A stretch of 64,000 bases of DNA from Bradyrhizobium sp. sBnM-33 (GTDB lineage Bacteria > Pseudomonadota > Alphaproteobacteria > Rhizobiales > Xanthobacteraceae): NCBI RefSeq assembly GCF_032917945.1, contig NZ_CP136624.1, forward strand, positions 7,068,001-7,132,000, given 5' to 3'. The notes below the pieces were generated by a model. That model did no database searches, was not told the DNA's origin, and worked only from the letters and a program-made list of their open reading frames with translations. Both the position numbers and the translations under genes were made by a program. Below are positions 27,884 to 36,875 of this stretch, piece after piece. Each line of letters begins with the position of its first letter. Within the stretch, counting starts at the first letter, position 1.

Positions 27884-29218
27884 ATGAAGCGATCTGTCAT
27901 GTCATTGGCGGCGTCCGCCGCGCTATTCGCAACTATCACGCTGCCCGCCCATGCCGAGCTCGATGTCGCCACCCTGCAGAAGGTGATCGAAGCCTCGCTC
28001 GCAAGCGACTATCCGAAGCTCGACGCGCTCTACAAGGAAATCCATGCCCATCCTGAGCTTGCGTTTCAGGAGGTAAAAACCGCCGCGAGGCTCGCCGCGG
28101 AAATGCGCGCGCTCGGCTTCGAGGTCACCGAGAAGGTCGGCAAGACCGGGCTGGTCGCCATTTACCGAAACGGCGACGGCCCCACCATCATGGTGCGCAC
28201 CGAGCTCGATGCGCTGCCGATGGAGAAGACCGGCCTCGACTATGCGAGCCGCGACAAGGCCAACTGGAACGGGCGGGAGGTATTCGTCGCCCATAGCTGC
28301 GGCCACGACATCCATATGGCGAGCTGGGTCGGGACGGCGAAGACGCTGCTTGGCCTGAAAGAGCATTGGCGCGGCACGCTGATGTTCATCGCCCAACCGG
28401 CGGAAGAAATCGTGGCGGGCGCCAAGGCCATGTTGGCGGATGGCCTGTTTACGCGCTTTGCCAAGCCCGATATCGCCCTCGCCCTGCATGCCGGTCCGTT
28501 CTCTCATGGCACGGGCTTCTATCGCACAGGAGTAGGCTCGTCCGCCGCCGACGGCCTCGATATAACATTCCACGGCCGCGGCGGTCACGGTTCGGCGCCG
28601 CACACGACCGTCGATCCCGTTGCGATTGCGGCGCGGTTCATCGTCGACGTACAAACTGTGATCAGCCGCGAGAAGGATCCAACTGAATTCGGCGTCGTGA
28701 CCATCGGCGCCATTCACGGCGGCACCGCTCCAAATATCATCCCGGACTCGGTGCGGCTCTCCGGCACCATTCGCTCCTACAAGCCCGAAGTTCGCGCCAA
28801 ACTACATGCCGGGATCGAACGAACGGCAAAGGCGGCCGCGGCGATGTCGGACGCTCCCGCTCCCGACATCAAGATCGTCGAGGGTACCAAGCCCGTCATG
28901 AACGATCCGGATGTGGTCGCGGCCACCGCAGACGTGCTGAAGGCGGCATTCGGCGATAAGTTCAAGATTTCACCGCCGGGGACCGCCAGCGAGGACTTCT
29001 CCGAATTCGCCGGCGCGGGCGTACCGTCGATGATGTTCAACATCGGCGTCTATGACCAGGAACGTATCGTCGCGGCACGCAACGGCACCGGCCCGCCGAT
29101 GCCGTCAAATCATTCGCCGCTGTTCGCGCCGGTGCCGAGGCCGACCATCGAAACCGGCGTCACCGCGATGACGCTCGCCGTGCTGAGCGCGTTCGATCGG
29201 CACGCCAGGCGCAAATGA
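27884..29218 (+). CDS. Exported M20-family amidohydrolase (IAA-amino acid/hippurate hydrolase-like)
   Basis: A 444-residue protein with a signal peptide (MKRSVMSLAASAALFATITLPAHA, cleavage about residue 24). The M20D metallopeptidase core follows: LDALPMEKTGLDY, the Cys/His metal site AHSCGHDIHMASW, AEEIVAGAKAM with the catalytic Glu, GRGGHGSAPHTTVDP in the lid domain, and TASEDFSEFA near the end. Family members release amino acids from N-acyl conjugates such as indole-3-acetyl-amino acids or hippurate. Secretion to the periplasm is unusual enough to note. The chosen ATG follows GGAACGTCCGGCC (weak SD). Confidence 0.9.
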   Translation: MKRSVMSLAASAALFATITLPAHAELDVATLQKVIEASLASDYPKLDALYKEIHAHPELAFQEVKTAARLAAEMRALGFEVTEKVGKTGLVAIYRNGDGPTIMVRTELDALPMEKTGLDYASRDKANWNGREVFVAHSCGHDIHMASWVGTAKTLLGLKEHWRGTLMFIAQPAEEIVAGAKAMLADGLFTRFAKPDIALALHAGPFSHGTGFYRTGVGSSAADGLDITFHGRGGHGSAPHTTVDPVAIAARFIVDVQTVISREKDPTEFGVVTIGAIHGGTAPNIIPDSVRLSGTIRSYKPEVRAKLHAGIERTAKAAAAMSDAPAPDIKIVEGTKPVMNDPDVVAATADVLKAAFGDKFKISPPGTASEDFSEFAGAGVPSMMFNIGVYDQERIVAARNGTGPPMPSNHSPLFAPVPRPTIETGVTAMTLAVLSAFDRHARRK

Positions 29219-29223
29219 ACTCT

Positions 29224-29282
29224 AGGATGGGGTAGAGCCAACGGGTCCACCGTTGACCGGCCTCGTTGGCTCCACCCATCCT
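29224..29282. repeat. Palindromic intergenic repeat, family I-like
   Basis: AGGATGGGGTAGAGCCAACG on the left and CGTTGGCTCCACCCATCCT on the right form a long imperfect stem directly after the amidohydrolase stop. Confidence 0.75.
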
Positions 29283-29327
29283 GCGCGCTTGCCATGAGGC
29301 GGAAAATCGTCGCCAACCTGCCCGCGC

Positions 29328-29357
29328 TTGTGCAAGCCCTCTCCTCCCGTCTACATT
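29328..29357 (+). promoter_or_regulatory. Sigma70-like promoter of the acyl-CoA dehydrogenase gene
   Basis: TTGTGC (29328-29333), an 18-bp spacer and TACATT (29352-29357), then CAACGAGC at 29363-29370. It matches the promoter at 27289-27318 in hexamers, spacing and downstream box. About 65 bp before the ATG at 29421. Confidence 0.6.
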
Positions 29358-29420
29358 GCCGGCCAACGAGCCGAGCGCGCGCCCGCAGATGAATGGTCTG
29401 CGCAATGGGAGGAATAATCC

Positions 29421-30695
29421 ATGAAACACGCCTACATCCCGCGAACGACGACCTACAATCTCAACCCGGGTGAAGAACTCAACGATTTGCGCATGTCGGA
29501 CGAGGTTCGTCCGCTGTACGAGCACGTCAAAAAATTCATCCGCGAGACCGTCGATCCGATGTCGGTCGAGTTCATGCGGCTCGGCGAGGGCAAGAAGGAC
29601 CGCTGGAGCTTTACGCCGGAGCAGCTCGCGGTACTGCAGAAGGCCAAGGACAAGGCCAAGGAAGAAGGCCTATGGAATTTCTTTTTGCCTGATGCCGAGA
29701 CCGGCGAAGGCCTGAAGAATCTCGATTACGCCTATATTGCGGTTGAGCTGGCGAAGAATCCGCTGGCGTCGGAGACCATGAACTGCTCGGCGCCCGATAC
29801 CGGCAACATGGAGGTGCTGGAGCGCGTCGGCACCAAGGAGCAGAAGGAGAAGTGGCTGAAGCCGCTGCTGGCCGGCGAAATCCGCTCGGCTTACGCGATG
29901 ACCGAGCCCAATGTTGCGTCGTCGGACGCCAAGAATATTTCGACGACGGCAAAACTCGTCTGCGACGAATGGGTGATCAACGGCGAAAAATATTACATCT
30001 CCGGCGCCGGCGATCCGCGCTGCAAAATCATGATCGTGATGGTGAAGACCAATCCCGATGCGCCGCCGAGCAAGCAGCAGTCGCAGATCCTGGTGCCGAT
30101 CGACACCCCCGGTGTCGAGATTTTGGGCCCGATGCATGTGTTCGGCCACGACCACGCGCCGCGCGGCCACATGCATCTGCGCTTCAACAATTGCCGGGTG
30201 CCGAAGGAGAACATCCTGCTCGGCGAAGGCCGCGGCTTTGAAATCTCGCAAGTTCGCTTGGGACCAGGCCGCATTCATCACTGCATGCGCACCATCGGCA
30301 AGGCAGAAAAGGCGCTCGACCTGATGGTGTCGCGCGGGCTCACCCGCGAAGCCTTCGGCAAGAAGATCGCCCATCTTGGCGGAAACCTGCAGATCATCGC
30401 GCAGGCGCGCTGCGAGATCGAGGCGATGCGGCTGATGGTGCTGAAAGCCGCGAAAGCGATGGACGTGCTCGGCAACAAGGAGGCGCGGATCTGGGTCAGC
30501 ATGGTCAAGGCCATGGTGCCGGAGCGGACCTGCAAGATTATCGACCAGGCGATCCAGATGCATGGCGCGACCGGCATTTCGCAGTGGAGCCCGCTCGGCG
30601 AGATGTACCAGGACGTCCGCCACCTCCGCTTCGCCGACGGTCCGGACGAGGTGCACTGGATGGTGGTCGGAAGGCATGAACTGAGCATGCCGTAG
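29421..30695 (+). CDS. Acyl-CoA dehydrogenase
   Basis: A 424-residue FAD enzyme of the ACAD11-like type: AMTEPNVASSDAKNI (residues 158-172), WVINGEKYYISGAGDPRC, the QMHGATGISQWSPL loop and RHLRFADGPDEVH near the C-terminus. It has an N-terminal extension of about 25 residues (MKHAYIPRTTTYNLNPGEELND). The SD is GGGAGGAAT, 9 nt before the ATG. It lies downstream of a promoter like that of the VOC gene and upstream of a flavin reductase. This clade often handles short-chain or hydroxylated acyl-CoAs; the substrate is unknown. Confidence 0.92.
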   Translation: MKHAYIPRTTTYNLNPGEELNDLRMSDEVRPLYEHVKKFIRETVDPMSVEFMRLGEGKKDRWSFTPEQLAVLQKAKDKAKEEGLWNFFLPDAETGEGLKNLDYAYIAVELAKNPLASETMNCSAPDTGNMEVLERVGTKEQKEKWLKPLLAGEIRSAYAMTEPNVASSDAKNISTTAKLVCDEWVINGEKYYISGAGDPRCKIMIVMVKTNPDAPPSKQQSQILVPIDTPGVEILGPMHVFGHDHAPRGHMHLRFNNCRVPKENILLGEGRGFEISQVRLGPGRIHHCMRTIGKAEKALDLMVSRGLTREAFGKKIAHLGGNLQIIAQARCEIEAMRLMVLKAAKAMDVLGNKEARIWVSMVKAMVPERTCKIIDQAIQMHGATGISQWSPLGEMYQDVRHLRFADGPDEVHWMVVGRHELSMP

Positions 30696-30696
30696 T

Positions 30697-30830
30697 CTCT
30701 TCCCCTTCTCCCCGCCTGCGGGGAGAAGGTCGGGATGAGGGGCTCTCACCGCGCATCCGATTCGCGGATACTCCCCTCACCCGCCGCGCTGCGCGCGTCG
30801 GCCTCTCCCCGCAAGCGGGGCGAGGCAAGG
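30697..30830. repeat. Palindromic intergenic repeat, family B
   Basis: CTTCTCCCCGCCTGCGGGG AGAAGG and GGCCTCTCCCCGCAAGCGGGG arms, with GATGAGGGG/CTCCCCTCA inside. It begins directly after the acyl-CoA dehydrogenase stop codon. Confidence 0.82.
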
Positions 30831-30853
30831 ACCTCCGCCGGAGTAGACAACCC

Positions 30854-31474
30854 ATGCAATACGACCCTAGCGACTTAAAACCCCGCGAGCGCTACAAGGT
30901 GCTCACCTCCTTCGTGCTGCCGCGGCCGATCGCCTGGGTGACGACGATCGGTCCGACCGGCGTGGTCAACGCGGCGCCGTTCAGCTTCTTCAACGTGTTC
31001 TGCGAGGATCCGCCGCTCTGCATGTTTGCCGCCAATCTGCGGCCCGACGGCCGCGTCAAGGATACTGTGATCAACATCCGGCGGACTAACGAGTTCGTGG
31101 TCAACTTGACCGACGAGCCGCTCGCTTGGGCGATGCACGAAAGCAGCGGCGACTTTCCCCCTGACATCGGCGAGCCGGACTATCTCGATCTCAAGCTGGC
31201 GCCCTCGACCAAAATCGCCGTACCGCGGCTCGCGGATGCGCCGTTTGCAATGGAATGCAAGACCTGGAAGGAGATCGACGTCAACGGCGATCGCCTCCTG
31301 GTGATGGGCGAAGGTATCCACTTCCACATCCGTGACGAATTATGGGACCACGCCGCGATGCGCGTGCACATGGAGCGCTATCACCCGATCGGCCGCATGT
31401 TCGCGGACCGTTATTGCCGTACGGACGATCGCGTGGTGTTTCCGCCGGCGGAAGGGGCGAAGACAGCGGTCTAG
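30854..31474 (+). CDS. Flavin reductase-family protein (FMN-binding split barrel)
   Basis: A 206-residue protein of the flavin reductase/DIM6 family. LPRPIAWVTTIGPTGVVNAAPFSFFN is the FMN-binding segment at residues 22-47 and FVVNLTDE follows near 80. Members bind FMN and either reduce free flavin for partner monooxygenases or act as small oxidoreductases. The Baeyer-Villiger-type enzyme 3 kb downstream has its own FAD/NADPH sites and does not need a reductase, so the partner is unclear. Next to an acyl-CoA dehydrogenase on the same strand, separated by a palindrome. Confidence 0.87.
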   Translation: MQYDPSDLKPRERYKVLTSFVLPRPIAWVTTIGPTGVVNAAPFSFFNVFCEDPPLCMFAANLRPDGRVKDTVINIRRTNEFVVNLTDEPLAWAMHESSGDFPPDIGEPDYLDLKLAPSTKIAVPRLADAPFAMECKTWKEIDVNGDRLLVMGEGIHFHIRDELWDHAAMRVHMERYHPIGRMFADRYCRTDDRVVFPPAEGAKTAV

Positions 31475-31476
31475 AA

Positions 31477-31556
31477 GTAGGATGGGTGGAGCGAAGCGAT
31501 ACCCATCAATACCGTTCGCGATGCCGATGGGTATCGCTTCGCTCCACCCATCCTAC
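31477..31556. repeat. Palindromic intergenic repeat, family I
   Basis: GTAGGATGGGTGGAGCGAAG on the left and CTTCGCTCCACCCATCCTAC on the right, perfect over at least 20 bp, with CGATACCCAT/ATGGGTATCG next to it. Located between the convergent flavin reductase and hydrolase genes. Confidence 0.88.
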
Positions 31557-31559
31557 GGA

Positions 31560-32315
31560 CTATGACATCGGCCGGTGCGCGCGCAGGAAAGAGCGGATCT
31601 GGCGCACCGCGAGCGGCACTCGCTCTTTCGGCTCCTTCCACGGAAACAGGCTGACTTCCGCATTCGGCGCCAGCAACGCGCTTTCCATCGCGACTGCGTA
31701 AGGATGGGCCGGGATATCGTCGGGCAGGATCAGCACCGGCGTCTGACATTGGCGGACAAAATCGCGCGTCACGGTGAAGACGAAATCGGGATCGGTGCGA
31801 TACATCCGGGTCAGGAATTTTTCCGTCTGCTCCATCGTGATGTCGGGCCGACGTTTTGTCAGTTCCGGCGCCCAGCCGGTCATGTTGTTATTGTAAAACA
31901 GGTCGCGCATTTCGGGACGCGAGCCTGACGGCATCGCCAGTACGGCGGCGGCGACGCGATCCGGCGCGCGCTTGATCAGATTCCAGATCAAGGGGCCACC
32001 GATGCAAAAACCCAGCACCATGAATTTTTCAAAACCGAGGTGATCCATCAGCGCAAGCTGATCGTCGGTGTGGGAATCCCAGGGGCGCTCGATCTCGAGC
32101 GGGCCGGTGGATTGGCCGGGCGGCGCGTTGCGCAGGTCATAGGCGATGCAGCGGTATTCGTTGCCGAACTCCTTGATGGCATTGAAGGGCGGATAGTCGC
32201 CGGTGATGCCGGAGATATTCGAATTCAATCCGCCGCCGGCGATCAGGAGCAGCGGGAAGCCGGAGCCGGCTTCCTCGTAGTGGATCCGGACTGGGCCTTT
32301 TTCGAAGAAGCTCAT
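31560..32315 (-). CDS. Alpha/beta hydrolase with Cys at the nucleophile position
   Basis: A 251-residue alpha/beta-hydrolase-fold protein: GFPLLLIAGGG (oxyanion loop), the nucleophile elbow GFCIGG near residue 100, and an acid candidate in ILPDDIPAH. The elbow has Cys where most members have Ser, as in dienelactone hydrolase. At the end, where the catalytic His is expected before the last helix, the sequence reads FPWKEPKERVPLAVRQI with no His. The enzyme may be inactive as a classical hydrolase or use a different His (for example in PAHP). The ATG at 32315 is preceded by AGGAGG. A lactone hydrolase role beside the monooxygenase is possible. Confidence 0.8.
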   Translation of the reverse strand: MSFFEKGPVRIHYEEAGSGFPLLLIAGGGLNSNISGITGDYPPFNAIKEFGNEYRCIAYDLRNAPPGQSTGPLEIERPWDSHTDDQLALMDHLGFEKFMVLGFCIGGPLIWNLIKRAPDRVAAAVLAMPSGSRPEMRDLFYNNNMTGWAPELTKRRPDITMEQTEKFLTRMYRTDPDFVFTVTRDFVRQCQTPVLILPDDIPAHPYAVAMESALLAPNAEVSLFPWKEPKERVPLAVRQIRSFLRAHRPMS

Positions 32316-32395
32316 GGCGGTTTCCTCCTGCCCCATGTTGTTGCGCGTATGCGGCGACGGACTTTTTGGGCTGCTATGTAGAGTCCCCGTGGGGC

Positions 32396-32571
32396 GCCCC
32401 CACCCCGGCCCTCCCCCGCAAGCGGGAGAGGGAGACGAGCGCGCCGCTTGGTGAGAGCTTAGTCGACAAGCCGGATGCGGCCAACCACGATGGCCCGTTG
32501 CTTGATCGGTCGGTTCAACAAGCGCCGGTGCGCCCCCTCTCCCGCTTGCGGGGGAGGGTTGGGGTGGGGGT
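32396..32571. repeat. Palindromic intergenic repeat, family B
   Basis: CCCCCACCCCGGCCCTCCCC, CGCAAGCGGGAGAGGG on the left and CCCTCTCCCGCTTGCGGGGG, TTGGGGTGGGGG on the right, long near-perfect outer arms around about 85 bp of weaker pairing. It lies between the hydrolase start and the yghU end. Confidence 0.82.
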
Positions 32572-32612
32572 ATCTCCGCGCATTCGATCGCGGAGAGGCC
32601 CCCGCCCTCGCC

Positions 32613-33506
32613 TCACCCCTTCGCGGGCTCGCCGATCTTGTCCTGCGTCTTGGTATCGAAATCGCTCGCATCGTGCCGCTCGTGCAACTGGCTTGCCGGA
32701 TCGCCGGAGATGCGGTTGACCATGCGCCCACGTTTCACCGCCGGACGCTTGGCGATCGCGTCGGTCCAGCGCTGCACATTTTTGTATTCGTGTACCGAGA
32801 GGAATTCGCCGGCGCCGTAGACCAGGCCCTTGGCCAGCGCGCCGTACCATGGCCAGGTCGCCATGTCGGCGATGGTGTATTCGCTGCCTGCGAGAAATTC
32901 GTTATCGGCCAAACGACGGTCGAGCACATCGAGCTGGCGCTTCACTTCCATGGCGTAGCGGTCGATAGCGTATTCGATCTTGGTCGGCGCATAAGCGTAA
33001 AAATGGCCAAAGCCGCCGCCGAGAAACGGCGCGCTGCCCATCTGCCAGAACAGCCACGACAGGCATTCGGCCCGCGCCGGCCCACTCGCCGGCAGGAAGG
33101 CGTCGAACTTTTCGGCGAGATGCATCAGGATCGCGCCAGACTCAAAAACCCGGATCGGCGTCGGCCCGCTGCGGTCCATCAGCGCGGGGATCTTCGAGTT
33201 CGGATTAACAGCGACAAAGCCGCTGCCGAACTGGTCGCCGTCGATCTTGATCAGCCAGGCGTCGTACTCCGCACCGCTGTGGCCAGCCGCAAGCAACTCC
33301 TCGAACATCACGGTGACCTTGACGCCGTTGGGAGTAGCCAGCGAGTAGAGCTGGAACGGATGGCGGCCGACCGGCAGCTCCGCCTCATGCGTAGGGCCTG
33401 CGATCGGGCGATTGATGGCGGCGAACCGGCCGCCGCTTGCCTTGTTCCAGGTCCAGACCTTTGGCGGGACGTATTCGGCGGGGTCGGTGGTGGGGGCGTC
33501 GGTCAT
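32613..33506 (-). CDS. yghU: Glutathione-dependent disulfide-bond oxidoreductase YghU
   Basis: A 297-residue GST-family enzyme that matches E. coli YghU closely over its whole length: VWTWNKASGG, INRPIAGPTHE, LPVGRHPFQLYSL, TPNGVKVT, YDAWLIKI, GDQFGSGFVAVNPNSKIPAL, FLGGGFGHFYAYAP and the tail LHERHDASDF. YghU binds two glutathiones and reduces disulfides such as 2-hydroxyethyl disulfide. The ATG at 33506 was kept because the N-terminal MTD...PPKVWTW begins like the family. It is cytoplasmic and monocistronic, flanked by palindromes on both sides. Confidence 0.96.
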   Translation of the reverse strand: MTDAPTTDPAEYVPPKVWTWNKASGGRFAAINRPIAGPTHEAELPVGRHPFQLYSLATPNGVKVTVMFEELLAAGHSGAEYDAWLIKIDGDQFGSGFVAVNPNSKIPALMDRSGPTPIRVFESGAILMHLAEKFDAFLPASGPARAECLSWLFWQMGSAPFLGGGFGHFYAYAPTKIEYAIDRYAMEVKRQLDVLDRRLADNEFLAGSEYTIADMATWPWYGALAKGLVYGAGEFLSVHEYKNVQRWTDAIAKRPAVKRGRMVNRISGDPASQLHERHDASDFDTKTQDKIGEPAKG

Positions 33507-33522
33507 TTATTTCTCCAGTGCC

Positions 33523-33611
33523 GTAGGGTGGGCAAAGGCGCGCTTGCGCCGTGCCCACCATTTGATGTTCGTGTTGGATATGGTGGGCACGCTGCGCTTT
33601 GCCCAGCCTAC
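33523..33611. repeat. Palindromic intergenic repeat, family H
   Basis: GTAGGGTGGGCAAAGGCGCG and GCGCTTTGCCCAGCCTAC outer arms, with GTGCCCACCAT/ATGGTGGGCAC inside. Second copy of the repeat at 26022-26114. Confidence 0.85.
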
Positions 33612-33624
33612 AGCCCGCAACTTT

Positions 33625-33710
33625 CGTCATTGCGAGGAGCGAAGCGACGAAGCAATCCATCTTTATTTTACGTGGAGAGATGGATTGCTTCGCTTGCGCT
33701 CGCAATGACG
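33625..33710. repeat. Palindromic intergenic repeat, family C
   Basis: CGTCATTGCGAGGAGCGAAG on the left and GCTTGCGCTCGCAATGACG on the right with AAGCAATCCATC/GATGGATTGCTT inside. It ends 1 bp before the monooxygenase stop codon at 33712. Confidence 0.88.
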
Positions 33711-33711
33711 G

Positions 33712-35370
<1,659 letters not shown>

Positions 35371-35600
35371 AAAGGCGGGCTCCCTTTAAAGCTTATCTCT
35401 TGATTTAGTTGCCAGCATTCTCTCCGCAGCTTGAAAGCGCAAGATGCAAATCGGCGGCATGGCACTGCATATTTTGCGCGGTGGAATGTTCGCGCCGCAT
35501 GGCGAGAAGCAAGGCCGCTTGGCATGCAAGCCTTCCATGGGCTAGCGTCTCGTGGAAAGCCGAGCAGCAACCACCGAATGCTGCCGCCGGGAGGAGCAAC

Positions 35601-36734
35601 ATGAAATCGCCGATCTGCGACATACTGGGAATCGAATTTCCGCTGCTCGCCTTCAGCCATTGCCGCGACGTGGTCGCCGCCGTCAGCCGCGCCGGCGGGT
35701 TTGGCGTATTGGGCGCGACCGCGCATTCGCCTGAAACCATCGAACAGGAACTGAAATGGATCGACGATCACACCGATGGCAAGCCCTACGGGCTCGACGT
35801 GCTGATTCCCGAAAACATGTCGACCGCGGGCGAAAAGGACGTCACCTGGAAGAGCCTGGAGGCGCGGATCTCGCCGCAGCATCGCGATTTCACCCGCAAC
35901 CTCCTGAAGAAATACGGCGTCGAGCTGACGACGACCAATGTCGCCGACAACCAGCCGCAACCGTTTGACGCGCAGCGCGCGCTTGACGTGCTCGAGGTCT
36001 CGTTCCGCCATCCGATCAAGCTGATTGCCAACGCGCTTGGCGTGCCGCCAAAACAGATGATCGACATGGGCCGCCAGCATGACGTACCGGTGGCGGCGCT
36101 CATTGGTTCGAAAGAGCACGCGCTGCGGCAGGTCGCTGCCGGCGTTGATATTTTGGTTGCGCAAGGCACCGAGGCCGGCGGCCATTGCGGCGAGGTCTCG
36201 ACCATGGTGCTGGTGCCCGAGGTGATCAAGGCGATCAAGCCGGTCCGCGACGTGCCGGTGCTTGCCGCCGGCGGCATCATGACCGGTAAGCAGATGGCGG
36301 CCTGCATGGCGATGGGCGCCGCCGGCGCCTGGACCGGGTCGGTGTGGCTGGCGACGGTGGAATCGGAGACCACCGAAATTTTCCGCGAGAAGATGATCGC
36401 GGCATCCTCGCGCGACGCGGTACGCTCCAAGGGCCGCACCGGCAAGCCGGCACGACAACTGCGCTCGGTGTGGACCGACGCGTGGGACCGCAGTCCCGAC
36501 AGCCCCGGCGCATTGCCGATGCCGCTGCAAAGCATCGTCAGCCGCGACGCCTTCAACTCGATCGACCGCGCCGCCGCTGCCGGTAACGTGCAGGCGCGCG
36601 ACCTCGTGACCTACTTCGTCGGCCAGGGTGTCGGCCTGATCGACAGCGTGAAATCGGCCGGCGCGGTGGTGCAGGAGTTCAAGAAAGATTTTGCCGACGC
36701 GGTGGAGCATATGAACATGCTGATGGAGGAGTGA
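35601..36734 (+). CDS. Nitronate monooxygenase-family protein
   Basis: A 377-residue FMN-dependent TIM-barrel protein of the nitronate monooxygenase/2-nitropropane dioxygenase family. FPLLAFSHCRDVVAAVSRAGGFGVLG (residues 14-39), QGTEAGGHCGE with the catalytic-type His near 190, and VLAAGGIMTGKQMAACMAMGA for phosphate binding of FMN are all visible. The native substrate may be a nitronate (detoxification) or an enoyl-CoA-type compound; many members are only assumed. SD GGGAGGAG lies 8 nt before the ATG. It is divergent from the monooxygenase gene (230-bp gap). Confidence 0.88.
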   Translation: MKSPICDILGIEFPLLAFSHCRDVVAAVSRAGGFGVLGATAHSPETIEQELKWIDDHTDGKPYGLDVLIPENMSTAGEKDVTWKSLEARISPQHRDFTRNLLKKYGVELTTTNVADNQPQPFDAQRALDVLEVSFRHPIKLIANALGVPPKQMIDMGRQHDVPVAALIGSKEHALRQVAAGVDILVAQGTEAGGHCGEVSTMVLVPEVIKAIKPVRDVPVLAAGGIMTGKQMAACMAMGAAGAWTGSVWLATVESETTEIFREKMIAASSRDAVRSKGRTGKPARQLRSVWTDAWDRSPDSPGALPMPLQSIVSRDAFNSIDRAAAAGNVQARDLVTYFVGQGVGLIDSVKSAGAVVQEFKKDFADAVEHMNMLMEE

Positions 36735-36749
36735 CCCTCTCTCTCTCCA

Positions 36750-36829
36750 CGTCATCGCGAGCGAAGCGAAGCAATCCATCTCGCCAAAAAAGTATGGATT
36801 GCTTCGTCGCTCCGCTCCTCGCAATGACG
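36750..36829. repeat. Palindromic intergenic repeat, family C
   Basis: CGTCATCGCGAGCGAAGCGA and TCGCTCCGCTCCTCGCAATG arms. Located between the nitronate monooxygenase stop and the thiolase-like gene. Confidence 0.85.
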
Positions 36830-36875
36830 GAACAACGAACCGCGAATTGATCTCTGGAAAGCGAAACAAGAAGAA

